A stretch of DNA of 47,903 bases from an uncultured Bacteroidales bacterium (lineage in GTDB: Bacteria > Bacteroidota > Bacteroidia > Bacteroidales > UBA932). The position numbers were made by a program, and so were the translations under genes. Numbering within the stretch: position 1 is the stretch's first letter; the number at the start of each line of letters is the position of its first letter. This document shows, in pieces, positions 6,227-14,547 of this stretch. Below the pieces are notes generated by a model. It made no database searches and was not told the origin of the DNA. It worked only from the letters and a program-made list of their open reading frames with translations. The stretch spans positions 1 through 47,903 of the forward strand of contig ONBM01000020.1 in the NCBI GenBank assembly GCA_900316045.1, in the 5' to 3' direction.

Positions 6227-8740
6227 ATGAACAACAAAGACAAGACACAGGAGATCATCATCCGTGGTGCAAATGTACATAATCTGAAGAACATAGATGT
6301 CAATGTCCCGTTGGGCAAAATAGTGGCAATTGCTGGCGTGTCGGGCTCAGGAAAGTCCTCATTGGCACTGGGCACGCTCTATGCCGAAGGGTCGCGTCGC
6401 TATCTGGAGGCTCTTTCGACCTACACGCGTCGACGGATTACGCAGGCGGCGCGTGCCAATGTGACGGAAATTCATCACGTACCCTCTGCACTAGCCTTGC
6501 ACCAGCGCCCAGTTGTGCCTGGCGTGCGCAGTACTTTCGGCACGTCGTCCGAATTGCTCAATTCACTTCGACTGATGTTCTCGCGTCTTGGCAGTCATTG
6601 CTGTCCCAATGGGCACCCCTGCCCGCCCAGCATGAATGTCGCATTGATGATGCCTATCAAGTGTCCTGTCTGCGGTGAGGAGTTCTATGGGCCCGGAGCA
6701 GAGGCGATGGCGTTCAATTCAGACGGAGCATGCCCAACTTGCCAGGGCACGGGCATCGTACGAGAGATTGACGACAGCACGCTCGTGCCAGACGAGCGTC
6801 TTTCTATTCAGGACGGTGCCGTGCTGCCTTGGAAACTGTTCGGTTTCGTAGCTATGCCACAAACCGTTGCTGAGTTGGGAGTTCGAATTGACGTGCCGTT
6901 TTCGGAACTCACGGAGGAAGAGCGTCGCATCGTCTTCGAAGGCGAGGAAACCAAGCGAATGATAGCATATCACTCGAAAAATGGAAAGGTATTCGAGCTC
7001 AACTGCGTCTACATCAATGCCCATCGTGCGGTGGAACAGGCGTTGAAAAATGCTGACTCGGAGAAGGGGCTGGACAAAGTACGCAAGTTCCTGCATGAGG
7101 CGACCTGCCCAGATTGCCACGGCACCAGGCTCAGCGCACAGGTGCGCTCGACGACCCTTGCGGGGAAGAACCTTGCAGAAGCTACCGCCATGACACTCGA
7201 CGAACTGCTCCCTTGGGTACATGACGTGCCGGACACTTTGCCCGAGGCCATGCGCCCGATGGCTCGCAACATCATCGAGTCGTTCCTCGACAACGCCAAG
7301 CGGCTCAAGGACTTGGGATTGGGCTATCTGTCGCTCGACCGTGCGAGCAACACGCTCTCTACCGGAGAGCGCCAACGGGTGCAGTTAGCACGTGCCGTTC
7401 GCAACGAGACCACGGGCGTCCTCTATGTGCTTGATGAACCGAGCATCGGCCTTCATCCATCCAATATTGACGGACTGATGGAGGTGGTGGACAGTCTGAT
7501 TGCCGATGGCAACAGCGTAGTTATGGTGGATCACGATGTGCGGGTGTTGCGTCGTGCTGACCACATGATAGAAATGGGGCCAATGGCCGGAAGTAAAGGA
7601 GGGACTATCATCGCCCAAGGTACTGTAGACGAAGTCTCTAATACAAAGGGCTCTGTCATAGCGCCATTCCTCACCGGCAAGGCCGATGTCCTTTGCCGTC
7701 AGCGCACCAATCGCGAGCAGATGTTCGATTTGGGACGCATCCACCTTTCCACATCGCCCCTCCATACCGTCCACGCACTCGATGTATCTTTCCCTAAGGG
7801 GCGTCTCATCACCGTTACAGGTGTGTCCGGTTCGGGCAAGACCACCATGATACTGGAATGTCTGATACCTGCCATAACGGCACTGTGCGCAGGAAGACAT
7901 CTGCCATCTTGCGTGAAGAGCATAGAAGCCGACGGTATCAGTCGCATCAACCTCATAGACGCTTCGCCCATCGGTGACAATGTGCGTTCTACTGTTGCCA
8001 CTTACAGCGGAGTGTTGGACGACCTGCGACGACTCTTTGCCACCACGCCGGCAGCGAAATACAAGAGTCTCAAGCCAGGGGCTTTCTCATATAACACCGG
8101 TTCCTTGCGCTGCCCTACGTGCGATGGCACAGGCCAGATTTCACTCGATGTTCAGTTTCTGCCTGATGTGACCATATCGTGTCCCGATTGTGACGGCAAG
8201 CGCTATTCAGCCGAAGCTGCCGAAGTTGTCTGGACGCCCAAGGGCGCAAACCATTCCTATTCGCTGCCCGACCTGCTCGCCATGACGGTGAGCGATGTGC
8301 GCGAACTGTTCAGGGACAACAAGAAAATAGGAGGAGAGTTACAGATACTCGAAGACCTCGGCCTGGGCTATCTCACGCTGGGCGAGGGAACGCCTGCTCT
8401 CTCCGGAGGGGAGGCTCAGCGACTGAAACTGGCCAGCGAGATGGGCAGGACGCAGGAGGATTCCGTGTTTGTGTTCGACGAACCGACCATTGGTCTCCAT
8501 CCGCTTGATGTGCAGGTATTGCTGGGCGTTTTCAGTCATCTAGTGGATAATGGGGCTACGGTCATTGTCATCGAGCACGACCTCGATGTCATTGCCAACT
8601 CTGACTACCTCATTGACATGGGGCCTGGTGGAGGTTACCAGGGCGGGCGCATCGTTGCCCAAGGCACTCCCGAGGAGTTAGCCTCCAACCCATCAAGCCT
8701 CACGGGCAAATATCTGAAAGAAAAAGTGATACAGGGATAA
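6227..8740 (+). CDS. UvrA2-type ABC ATPase (excinuclease A paralogue)
   Basis: An 837-aa protein with two UvrA-type ATPase halves. The first Walker A is GVSGSGKS (37-44), the second GVSGSGKT (about 536-543). ABC signatures are STGERQRVQLA and LSGGEAQRLKLA, and Walker B regions are VLDEPSIGLHP and VFDEPTIGLHP. Zinc-binding CxxC pairs appear as CPVCGEEF/CPTCQGTG, CPDCHGTR and CPTCDGTG/CPDCDGKR. Housekeeping UvrA has about 940 residues; the shorter length fits the UvrA2 class, which lacks the UvrB-binding region and includes drug-tolerance proteins such as DrrC. It has its own promoter. None of the GAATAT/ATATTC words common in the neighbouring genes occurs here, and codon use differs (for example many CGT/CGC and few AGG). 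Transfer from another Bacteroidales is likely. DNA repair versus drug protection cannot be decided. Confidence 0.88.
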   Translation: MNNKDKTQEIIIRGANVHNLKNIDVNVPLGKIVAIAGVSGSGKSSLALGTLYAEGSRRYLEALSTYTRRRITQAARANVTEIHHVPSALALHQRPVVPGVRSTFGTSSELLNSLRLMFSRLGSHCCPNGHPCPPSMNVALMMPIKCPVCGEEFYGPGAEAMAFNSDGACPTCQGTGIVREIDDSTLVPDERLSIQDGAVLPWKLFGFVAMPQTVAELGVRIDVPFSELTEEERRIVFEGEETKRMIAYHSKNGKVFELNCVYINAHRAVEQALKNADSEKGLDKVRKFLHEATCPDCHGTRLSAQVRSTTLAGKNLAEATAMTLDELLPWVHDVPDTLPEAMRPMARNIIESFLDNAKRLKDLGLGYLSLDRASNTLSTGERQRVQLARAVRNETTGVLYVLDEPSIGLHPSNIDGLMEVVDSLIADGNSVVMVDHDVRVLRRADHMIEMGPMAGSKGGTIIAQGTVDEVSNTKGSVIAPFLTGKADVLCRQRTNREQMFDLGRIHLSTSPLHTVHALDVSFPKGRLITVTGVSGSGKTTMILECLIPAITALCAGRHLPSCVKSIEADGISRINLIDASPIGDNVRSTVATYSGVLDDLRRLFATTPAAKYKSLKPGAFSYNTGSLRCPTCDGTGQISLDVQFLPDVTISCPDCDGKRYSAEAAEVVWTPKGANHSYSLPDLLAMTVSDVRELFRDNKKIGGELQILEDLGLGYLTLGEGTPALSGGEAQRLKLASEMGRTQEDSVFVFDEPTIGLHPLDVQVLLGVFSHLVDNGATVIVIEHDLDVIANSDYLIDMGPGGGYQGGRIVAQGTPEELASNPSSLTGKYLKEKVIQG

Positions 8741-8801
8741 TACGACTTGCATCCATGCAAATGTAGTTTACATCATTAAAGACAAGGCTCACGACTGCAG
8801 A

Positions 8802-8844
8802 CTCTTTAGATTGCCGTCACCATCCAACTACGAGCCCGGACGGG
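8802..8844 (+). repeat. Second AraC-like fragment, imperfect repeat of 5816-5859
   Basis: The stretch matches 5816-5859 with CCATCCAACT and CGAGC identical and only scattered changes. In the same frame the two read LLVPSNFEHGTE (first copy) and LPSPSNYEPGRE (this copy). Similarity fades after about 8844. The pair brackets the uvrA-like gene, so either two AraC remnants or a duplicated insertion site flanks it. Confidence 0.6.
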
Positions 8845-8888
8845 AAAAGGGCAGGTGCATATTCACAATCATATTCTTTAACACATGG

Positions 8889-8921
8889 TTTTGGACTTGG
8901 CCCGTAATGTGGCTACCTTTG
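8889..8921 (+). promoter_or_regulatory. Promoter abutting the GNAT start codon
   Basis: TTTTG at 8889-8893, 20 bases, then TACCTTTG at 8914-8921: one of the best promoter matches in the window. The ATG at 8926 is only 4 bases further, so transcription should begin at or just beside the start codon. Confidence 0.65.
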
Positions 8922-8925
8922 CATT

Positions 8926-9486
8926 ATGGAGATAATTATCAGGAATGCAGTATCCTCGGACTCTGAATTCATCGCCTGGACGGTGATGACGGCCATCGGA
9001 GCCGAGTTGGACGGCCTGGACCGGGCGCTGCCTATGTGCCAGGCAGAAGACACCCTATATTCATGGAAAAACGCACGCATCGCTGTCACGGAAGATGGCA
9101 CAGTTGCCGGCTGCCTGATTTCGTACCCTGGAGAAATCTACGAGCGGCTTCGCGACAGAACTTGGAAACGTTTCTTGGGCAACGCTGAGGAGAAAATCGC
9201 GCGTCAAAAATTCGAGAGCGAAACATTCCCGGGAGAATATTACCTGGATTCGCTCGCCGTAAAACCTGAATGCAGACGGCACGGCATAGCACGGCTGCTG
9301 ATGAGAGACGGAATCGCAAAAGGCTGCGCCCTAGGGTTCAGGCGAATCACGCTAATCGCAAAGTCGGCTTCGCCTGCCTTGCTCGCATATTACGGCGGCA
9401 TGGGCTTCGTAGCTGAAAACCGTATGACATTCTTCGGCGAAGACTATACCAGGATGGCATGGAAAGATGCCAAGGGTGGTCAATGA
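8926..9486 (+). CDS. GNAT family N-acetyltransferase
   Basis: A 186-aa protein with a GNAT fold. Strand 1 (MEIIIRNAVSSDSEFI) is typical of the family start, which supports the ATG at 8926; the next Met (21) would cut into the domain. The acetyl-CoA binding loop is seen as VKPECRRHGIARLL (R117-A122 in the Q/RxxGxG/A position), followed by the YYGGMGF C-terminal motif. The substrate is not predictable. The gene is single, with a promoter that abuts it, and converges on the exonuclease gene after 30 bases. Confidence 0.8.
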   Translation: MEIIIRNAVSSDSEFIAWTVMTAIGAELDGLDRALPMCQAEDTLYSWKNARIAVTEDGTVAGCLISYPGEIYERLRDRTWKRFLGNAEEKIARQKFESETFPGEYYLDSLAVKPECRRHGIARLLMRDGIAKGCALGFRRITLIAKSASPALLAYYGGMGFVAENRMTFFGEDYTRMAWKDAKGGQ

Positions 9487-9516
9487 CACGTGTTCTGAGC
9501 CCTTTGAATTTTATCT

Positions 9517-10050
9517 TCAAAGGATGCTCATTGCGATATGCGCACAGGCCTCGGCATCGGCAAGCGCATGGTGATGGTTCTCTAGCTTATATCCGCAAAC
9601 AGCAGCGACCGTCTGAAGCTGGTGATTGGGCAAGGCATTTCCGAAGTGCTTACGAGATGCAGCGAGGGTGTCGTAGAACTCATAGTCAGGGTAATCCATC
9701 TGATACACCTTGAAGACTTCCTTGAGGCAACCTTCATCGAACGGGCTGTTGTGCGCCACAAGTGGCAGTCCTGCTATTTTAGGTTCTATCTGATGCCACA
9801 CTTCGGGGAATACAGGTGCATTTTCCGTGTCCTCTTCGCTTAACCCATGAACCTGCTGGCAGAACCATTGATAGTACTCTGGCTCTGGATGAATCAGGCT
9901 GTAGAATGAGTCCACGATCTCGCCATTGCGCACGATTACCACTCCCACGCTGCACACGCTGCAACGGCATTCATTTGCCGTCTCAAAATCTATTGCAGCG
10001 AAATCTTTCATAGACCATATTTTTTTTGCCATAGCGACCACATCATCCAT
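9517..10050 (-). CDS. DnaQ-like 3'-5' exonuclease (DEDDh)
   Basis: A single-domain exonuclease of the DNA polymerase III epsilon type, about 178 aa. Motif Exo I is AAIDFETAN (D21, E23 from the start chosen), Exo II is AHNSPFDEGCL, and Exo III is HHALADAEACAH, giving the DEDDh set. The protein ends shortly after Exo III, so no BRCT or other domain is attached. Start choice: an in-frame TTG at 10086 is possible, but the ATG at 10050 is preferred; ATGs at 10032 and 10011 also lie before the domain. It may act in repair or RNA/DNA trimming rather than replication. Confidence 0.78.
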   Translation of the reverse strand: MDDVVAMAKKIWSMKDFAAIDFETANECRCSVCSVGVVIVRNGEIVDSFYSLIHPEPEYYQWFCQQVHGLSEEDTENAPVFPEVWHQIEPKIAGLPLVAHNSPFDEGCLKEVFKVYQMDYPDYEFYDTLAASRKHFGNALPNHQLQTVAAVCGYKLENHHHALADAEACAHIAMSIL

Positions 10051-10101
10051 TTCCTCAATGCAATAAGCATTTGAATATATTGACAATAGTTATCAGAGTG
10101 G

Positions 10102-10109
10102 CAAATTTA
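10102..10109 (-). promoter_or_regulatory. Putative -7 element for the exonuclease gene
   Basis: On the minus strand the sequence reads TAAATTTG, a full TAnnTTTG match, about 52 bases before the ATG at 10050. No convincing -33 element is seen. It is in the short divergent gap shared with hrpB. Confidence 0.4.
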
Positions 10110-10146
10110 GTCAAAAATTGCGGGAATATGCCTACCTTAGCAGACA

Positions 10147-12651
10147 ATGTCTGCCAGAAGTTTCATGATGAACGAGCTTGTCTCAGGCCTGCCTGTGAGC
10201 GGCATCGCATCCCAAGTCAATGCGATGCTTGCGGAACACGGGCGCCTTGTGATGACCGCTCCTCCGGGAGCAGGGAAATCCACCGTGCTGCCCCTTACAG
10301 TGCTTTCCTCAATAAGAGACGGAAAAATCCTGATGCTTGAGCCAAGACGCCTTGCCGCCCGCCAAGTCGCAGAAAGGATGGCATCGCTTATTGGAGAGCC
10401 TGTCGGAGAGACCGTAGGGTACAGCATGCGTTTCGAGAGGAAAGTTTCGCCGCGCACTCGAGTGGAAGTGGTTACCGAAGGCATTATGACCAGAATCCTA
10501 GTCTCGGATCCCACCCTTGAAGGCATCAGCGTCGTAATCTTCGACGAGTTCCACGAACGCAGCCTCACGAGCGACCTGGCTCTTGCCTTAATTAGAGAAT
10601 CACAGAGACTCATCCGCCCAGACCTGAGAATCCTCATAATGTCGGCGACCATCGATTCCGAAGGAATATGCAAGGCGCTGGACGCACCATCAATCTCATG
10701 CGAGGGCCGCATGTTCCCTGTCGAAGTCGTGCATCCCAGCTGTGAGGCTACTGCATTGAACTGCGCCGATGCCGTCGCACACATAGTCCGGCAGGCTCAC
10801 CGAGAACAGGAAGGGGACATCCTTGCATTCCTCCCTGGCGAGGGAGAAATCCGGAAATGCCAGGAACTTCTGGGCAACGCTCTTGGGAGCACCTCCGTCT
10901 GTCCTCTTTTCGGATACCTTCCTCCTGCGGAGCAGCGGCAGGCAATCGCTCCCAGCACTCCCGGAAAGAGAAAAGTCGTCCTTGCAACTCCAATAGCAGA
11001 GACATCACTCACAATAGAAGGAGTGAGGATCGTGGTGGATTCTGGGCTCTACCGGAAGCTGGTCTTCAATCCGCAGACCTCGCTCAGCCGCCTGGAGACC
11101 TTTCGGATCAGCATGGACATGGCGAATCAACGCACGGGGCGAGCCGGACGCATAGCTCCAGGAATATGCTACAGGCTCTGGTCGGCTGCCACGGAAAGGA
11201 ATATGGCAGCGTGCCGCATCCCCGAAATCCTTGATGCGGACTTGAGCTCGATGGCGCTCGACACCCTTGCATGGGGCGAATCTTCCCCCGAAGCTCTCCC
11301 GTGGCTTACCCCGCCTCCGGAATATCACCTGAGGCAGGCGATGGAACTTCTATATTCCCTCGGCGCTGCAGTAAACATGAACGGGCAAGCAAGCATTACC
11401 GCTCACGGCAGAGCAATGGCTGCGCTACCCTGCCATCCGCGAATCGCCCAGATTCTTCTTGCCGCCTCTGCTCCAGAAAAGAAAGCCCTTGCTACCGACA
11501 TTGCCGCTTTGCTTGAGGAAAAGGATCCCCTTGCAGCGACGGCAGACACTGCCGACATCTACGACCGGCTCCTGTCTCTCCGCTCCGCTCGTTCTGGCAG
11601 GATGTGGCATCGCATGGAAATGATCGCCGGACAATACCGCAGGATTATCAAAGCGCCTCTAGACAATGGCACTCCGGATCCGTTCGAAACCGGGGACTTG
11701 ATTTCCGCTGCATATCCGGAAAGGATCGGCAAATCTCTTCCTGAAGGACACGGTCGTTTCCTGCTTGCTTCCGGAGACATCGCCAGCCTGGATATCAGCG
11801 ACCCTCTTGCCAGAGAGGATTTTCTGGCTGTAGCCAGCGTGAACATCAAGGCAGGTGCTGACGGCAGGATATTCCTTGCCTCAAGGCTGGACCCCAAGGA
11901 TGTCATTCCTCGCTCACGGGAGGTCGAAAACATCTCATGGGATTCCAAAATCGGCACAGTCGTAGCGCGAAGGGAATGGAGGGTCGGGCACCTGCTCCTG
12001 GATTCAAGACCCATAAACGAGGAAATCAGGGACAAGGTCGTAAAAGTTATCTGCGAGGCTGCCGTCAAGGAAGGAACAGGAATGCTGGATTTTTCCTCTG
12101 AAGTCGGGAACCTTCAGCGCCGCATAGCTGCAGTAGCCTCATGGCATCCTGAACTCATGCTTCCGGACCTTTCCACCGAAACCTTTCTTCGGAGGGCTCC
12201 GCAGTGGATGCCGCTATTCATAGGCAAAGCAACCTCCAGGGCTGAACTAAGAAAAATCAACCTTTGCGAAGTCATGTGGAGCCTTCTAGACTACGAACAG
12301 CAAAAAGAAGTTGACCGTCTCGCGCCCTCGCATATTCAGGCGCCGACAGGAAGCCGCATCAGGGTGGAATATCGCCTAGGCGCAGAGGCACCCGTCTTGC
12401 GCGTGAGGCTACAGGAGTGTTTTGGCATGACCGACACGCCAAAGGTCGATGACGGGAAGCGCCCAGTCCTGATGGAACTCCTTTCCCCAGGCTTCAAGCC
12501 AGTCCAGCTGACTTCCGACCTTAGAAGCTTCTGGGAAGGAGCCTACTTCGAGGTCCGGAAGGAACTCCGTCGCCGCTATCCCAAGCACTCATGGCCGGAC
12601 AACCCGCTGGATGCACCAGCTGTCCGGGGGACAGGGAAGAGACATATTTAA
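10147..12651 (+). CDS. hrpB: ATP-dependent helicase HrpB
   Basis: An 834-aa DEAH-family helicase. Walker A is PPGAGKS (39-45), motif II is DEFH (133-136) and motif III is MSATID. Motif VI is QRTGRAGR. The C-terminal half contains the HA2-like region and the HrpB-specific C-terminal domain, ending near PKHSWPDNP, which is typical of HrpB. Length agrees with the family (about 820-850). The function in RNA metabolism is poorly defined even in model organisms. Starts at M7 or M8 are also possible because a -7-like element (TACCTTAG, 10133-10140) lies just 6 bases before the first ATG. Confidence 0.9.
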   Translation: MSARSFMMNELVSGLPVSGIASQVNAMLAEHGRLVMTAPPGAGKSTVLPLTVLSSIRDGKILMLEPRRLAARQVAERMASLIGEPVGETVGYSMRFERKVSPRTRVEVVTEGIMTRILVSDPTLEGISVVIFDEFHERSLTSDLALALIRESQRLIRPDLRILIMSATIDSEGICKALDAPSISCEGRMFPVEVVHPSCEATALNCADAVAHIVRQAHREQEGDILAFLPGEGEIRKCQELLGNALGSTSVCPLFGYLPPAEQRQAIAPSTPGKRKVVLATPIAETSLTIEGVRIVVDSGLYRKLVFNPQTSLSRLETFRISMDMANQRTGRAGRIAPGICYRLWSAATERNMAACRIPEILDADLSSMALDTLAWGESSPEALPWLTPPPEYHLRQAMELLYSLGAAVNMNGQASITAHGRAMAALPCHPRIAQILLAASAPEKKALATDIAALLEEKDPLAATADTADIYDRLLSLRSARSGRMWHRMEMIAGQYRRIIKAPLDNGTPDPFETGDLISAAYPERIGKSLPEGHGRFLLASGDIASLDISDPLAREDFLAVASVNIKAGADGRIFLASRLDPKDVIPRSREVENISWDSKIGTVVARREWRVGHLLLDSRPINEEIRDKVVKVICEAAVKEGTGMLDFSSEVGNLQRRIAAVASWHPELMLPDLSTETFLRRAPQWMPLFIGKATSRAELRKINLCEVMWSLLDYEQQKEVDRLAPSHIQAPTGSRIRVEYRLGAEAPVLRVRLQECFGMTDTPKVDDGKRPVLMELLSPGFKPVQLTSDLRSFWEGAYFEVRKELRRRYPKHSWPDNPLDAPAVRGTGKRHI

Positions 12652-12653
12652 AT

Positions 12654-12670
12654 ATTTTCCATCGGAAAAT
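12654..12670. promoter_or_regulatory. Palindromic operator candidate 1
   Basis: ATTTTCC-ATC-GGAAAAT is a perfect 7+7 palindrome just after the hrpB stop and directly upstream of the -33 element of the thioredoxin-marR promoter. Its core TTTTCCnnnGGAAAA is repeated at 12706-12720, centre to centre 51 bases, close to five helical turns. Confidence 0.6.
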
Positions 12671-12700
12671 TTTGTAATTAATTTTTATTGCGTATATTTG
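12671..12700 (+). promoter_or_regulatory. Bacteroidetes-type promoter for trx-marR
   Basis: TTTG at 12671-12674, 18 bases, then TATATTTG at 12693-12700. It lies exactly between two matching palindromes. Predicted transcription start is about 12706, within the second palindrome. Confidence 0.65.
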
Positions 12701-12705
12701 CAAAG

Positions 12706-12720
12706 TTTTCCAATGGAAAA
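12706..12720. promoter_or_regulatory. Palindromic operator candidate 2
   Basis: TTTTCC-AAT-GGAAAA is a perfect 6+6 palindrome that covers the predicted transcription start. It shares the TTTTCCnnnGGAAAA pattern with 12654-12670. A protein bound here would block the promoter. Confidence 0.6.
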
Positions 12721-12745
12721 TAAATAAAATTAAGCTTAATATAAT

Positions 12746-13243
12746 ATGAGAACAAAATTATTAATCTTGTCCGCCGCGGCACTGATAATCGCCGGATGCA
12801 ACGCCTCTGCAAACAATCAGCAGAAACAGTCCGATAATGACCAGCAGGCCCAGACGGCTCAGGACGCTAAAAAGGAGACAAAGAAAATGAAAGTTCAAGA
12901 ATTGAATGTAGCTGATTTCAAGCAGAAAGTAATGGATTACGATAAGCACCCGAATGAGTGGGCATTCGCCGGGGACAAGCCAGCCGTGATAGATTTCTAT
13001 GCCACGTGGTGCGGACCGTGCAAGGCCACGGCTCCGAACATAGAGAAGCTCGCCGAAACCTATGCAGGCAAGCTGGATGTCTACAAGGTGGACGTCGACA
13101 AAGAGCCAGAGCTTGCAGGTCTGTTCGGAATACGTTCTATTCCTACGATTCTCTTCATCCCTATGACTGGGGATCCATCCATTCAGGTCGGTGCGATGAG
13201 TTACGCCCAGCTGAACGACGTTGTGAGCAAAATAATGAAATGA
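12746..13243 (+). CDS. Lipoprotein thioredoxin
   Basis: A 165-aa exported thioredoxin. The N-terminus has a signal peptide ending in a lipobox (LIIAGC, Cys18), followed by a Gln/Asn/Asp-rich linker (about 19-48) and a thioredoxin domain. The active site is WCGPC (Cys89, Cys92) and the cis-proline loop is SIPT. WCGPC is the classic reducing motif, and membrane anchoring places it in the periplasm or at the outer membrane. The marR gene begins 4 bases after the stop, so the two form an operon. The two promoter palindromes suggest repression, possibly by that MarR. A cytoplasmic role is unlikely given the lipobox. Confidence 0.87.
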   Translation: MRTKLLILSAAALIIAGCNASANNQQKQSDNDQQAQTAQDAKKETKKMKVQELNVADFKQKVMDYDKHPNEWAFAGDKPAVIDFYATWCGPCKATAPNIEKLAETYAGKLDVYKVDVDKEPELAGLFGIRSIPTILFIPMTGDPSIQVGAMSYAQLNDVVSKIMK

Positions 13244-13247
13244 CGCA

Positions 13248-13625
13248 ATGGACACTCATTGCATTTGTGAGATCCGCAGAATCTATAGAGCTATAGGAGC
13301 TTTCGAGGCAGAACTCGAGAAGCTCCTTGGCCTTAATATCAATGAGGCAATGCTACTCTGTCTCCTGTCCGAGAAAAAACATCTGGCGGCTGGAAACATA
13401 TCGGCAGAGCTAGGCCTGACATGCTCCAATGCATCGAAAGTGATTGCCTCGATGGAAAAATCAGGGCTCGTCCTAAGGAAAACCTCCAAGCAGGACGGCC
13501 GCAGCATGACATTCAGCCTCAGCAAGAAAGGCACAGCCCTGCTGGATAAGGTGCATTGCGATAGCATTCAGGTTCCGGACGAATTGCAAAGGTTTGTTTC
13601 CAACGATTCGAATATCTTCAAGTAA
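13248..13625 (+). CDS. MarR family regulator, cysteine-rich
   Basis: A 125-aa winged-helix protein. The recognition region around residues 48-72 (AGNISAELGLTCSNASKVIA) and the wing with KTSKQDGRSMTFSLSKKG (78-95) fit the MarR fold, although the C-terminal dimer helix is short. Five cysteines are present (5, 7, 38, 59, 104); two flank the first helix and Cys59 is in the recognition helix region. Redox-sensing MarR proteins (OhrR type) use cysteines, and its partner is a thioredoxin, so redox control of the operon is a reasonable inference. The start ATG lies 4 bases after the thioredoxin stop. Confidence 0.75.
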   Translation: MDTHCICEIRRIYRAIGAFEAELEKLLGLNINEAMLLCLLSEKKHLAAGNISAELGLTCSNASKVIASMEKSGLVLRKTSKQDGRSMTFSLSKKGTALLDKVHCDSIQVPDELQRFVSNDSNIFK

Positions 13626-13670
13626 ATTCACGCCATCTCCTTCGGAATAGCTATTTCGGCAAAATATTCC

Positions 13671-13678
13671 TACATTTG
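13671..13678 (+). promoter_or_regulatory. Putative -7 element for the nfnAB operon
   Basis: TACATTTG is a full TAnnTTTG match 24 bases before the ATG at 13703. The -33 region has no clear TTTG. Confidence 0.45.
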
Positions 13679-13702
13679 CTTCTACAATAACACGCTTCTA
13701 GG

Positions 13703-14545
13703 ATGTTTAAGATTTTAACGAAAAAAATGCTGACGCATAACGTCTGCGAGATGGATGTGTCAGCTCCACGAATAGCGAAAGCCGCAAAGCCAGGACAGTT
13801 CCTGATTGTGCGAGTGGACGAGAAAGGCGAACGCATCCCGCTGACTATCAGCGATTACGACAGAGAGAAAGGCACAGTCACGATTGTTACTCAAGAAATA
13901 GGCGCTTCCACGAAGGCGCTGGTTGCAAAAGAGGCAGGCGACTATTTCGCCGATGTGGTAGGACCTCTCGGGAATCCATCCGAATTCGTGGGCAGAAGCG
14001 ACGAAGAGCTGCGGGGGCGGCGCTACATATTCATAGCAGGCGGAGTTGGAACTGCTCCGGTATATCCTCAGGCGAAATGGCTGCACGAAAGGGGCGTCGC
14101 CGTGGATGTGATCATCGGCGCAAGAAACAAAGACTTATTCATATTCACAGATAGAATTGCCGCAGCTTGCGACAACCTTTATCTCTGCACGGACGATGGC
14201 TCGGCAGGGTTCAAGGGCGTTGGCACTGCCATGCTGGAAAAGCTTGTGGCAGAGGGGCATGAATACACCAAGGCCGTCGCCATAGGACCTATGATAATGA
14301 TGAAGTTCGCGACTGTGGCCTGCAAGAAGCTAGGCATTCCTATTGACGTGAGCCTCAATACTTTAATGGTCGATGGCACCGGAATGTGCGGTGCCTGCAG
14401 GGTCACTGTCGACGGGAAGACGAGGTTCGCCTGCGTGGACGGGCCTGAATTCAATGGATATGACGTCGATTTCGATGAGGCTTTGAGGAGGCTTGGGCAA
14501 TACAAGAGCGAAGAAGCCGGCGCTAAGGCAAAAATAGGAATATAA
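13703..14545 (+). CDS. Ferredoxin-NADP reductase-type subunit (NfnA / sulfide dehydrogenase alpha)
   Basis: A 280-aa flavoprotein of the PyrK/NfnA family. It has an N-terminal FAD-binding barrel, an NAD(P)-binding region (FIAGGVGTAPVYPQAKWL, about residues 112-130), and near the C-terminus a [2Fe-2S] loop with GMCGACRV and FACVDGPEF cysteines. In NfnAB complexes this subunit binds NADH and passes electrons between NADH, NADPH and ferredoxin. The next gene, 2 bases downstream, encodes the matching large subunit. In Bacteroidetes such pairs are often named sulfide dehydrogenase or glutamate synthase; the partnership favours transhydrogenase-type function. The start follows a promoter element after 24 bases. 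Confidence 0.82.
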   Translation: MFKILTKKMLTHNVCEMDVSAPRIAKAAKPGQFLIVRVDEKGERIPLTISDYDREKGTVTIVTQEIGASTKALVAKEAGDYFADVVGPLGNPSEFVGRSDEELRGRRYIFIAGGVGTAPVYPQAKWLHERGVAVDVIIGARNKDLFIFTDRIAAACDNLYLCTDDGSAGFKGVGTAMLEKLVAEGHEYTKAVAIGPMIMMKFATVACKKLGIPIDVSLNTLMVDGTGMCGACRVTVDGKTRFACVDGPEFNGYDVDFDEALRRLGQYKSEEAGAKAKIGI

Positions 14546-14547
14546 TC

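Noticed and set aside
6227..8740. Housekeeping excinuclease subunit UvrA
   Set aside because: About 100 residues shorter than UvrA1, no UvrB-binding region visible, and foreign composition; UvrA2 class is the better fit.
9459..9713. Plus-strand reading frame covering the end of the exonuclease gene
   Set aside because: It lies antisense to a gene with clear DEDDh motifs and its translation is rich in Arg, His and Ser with no domain.
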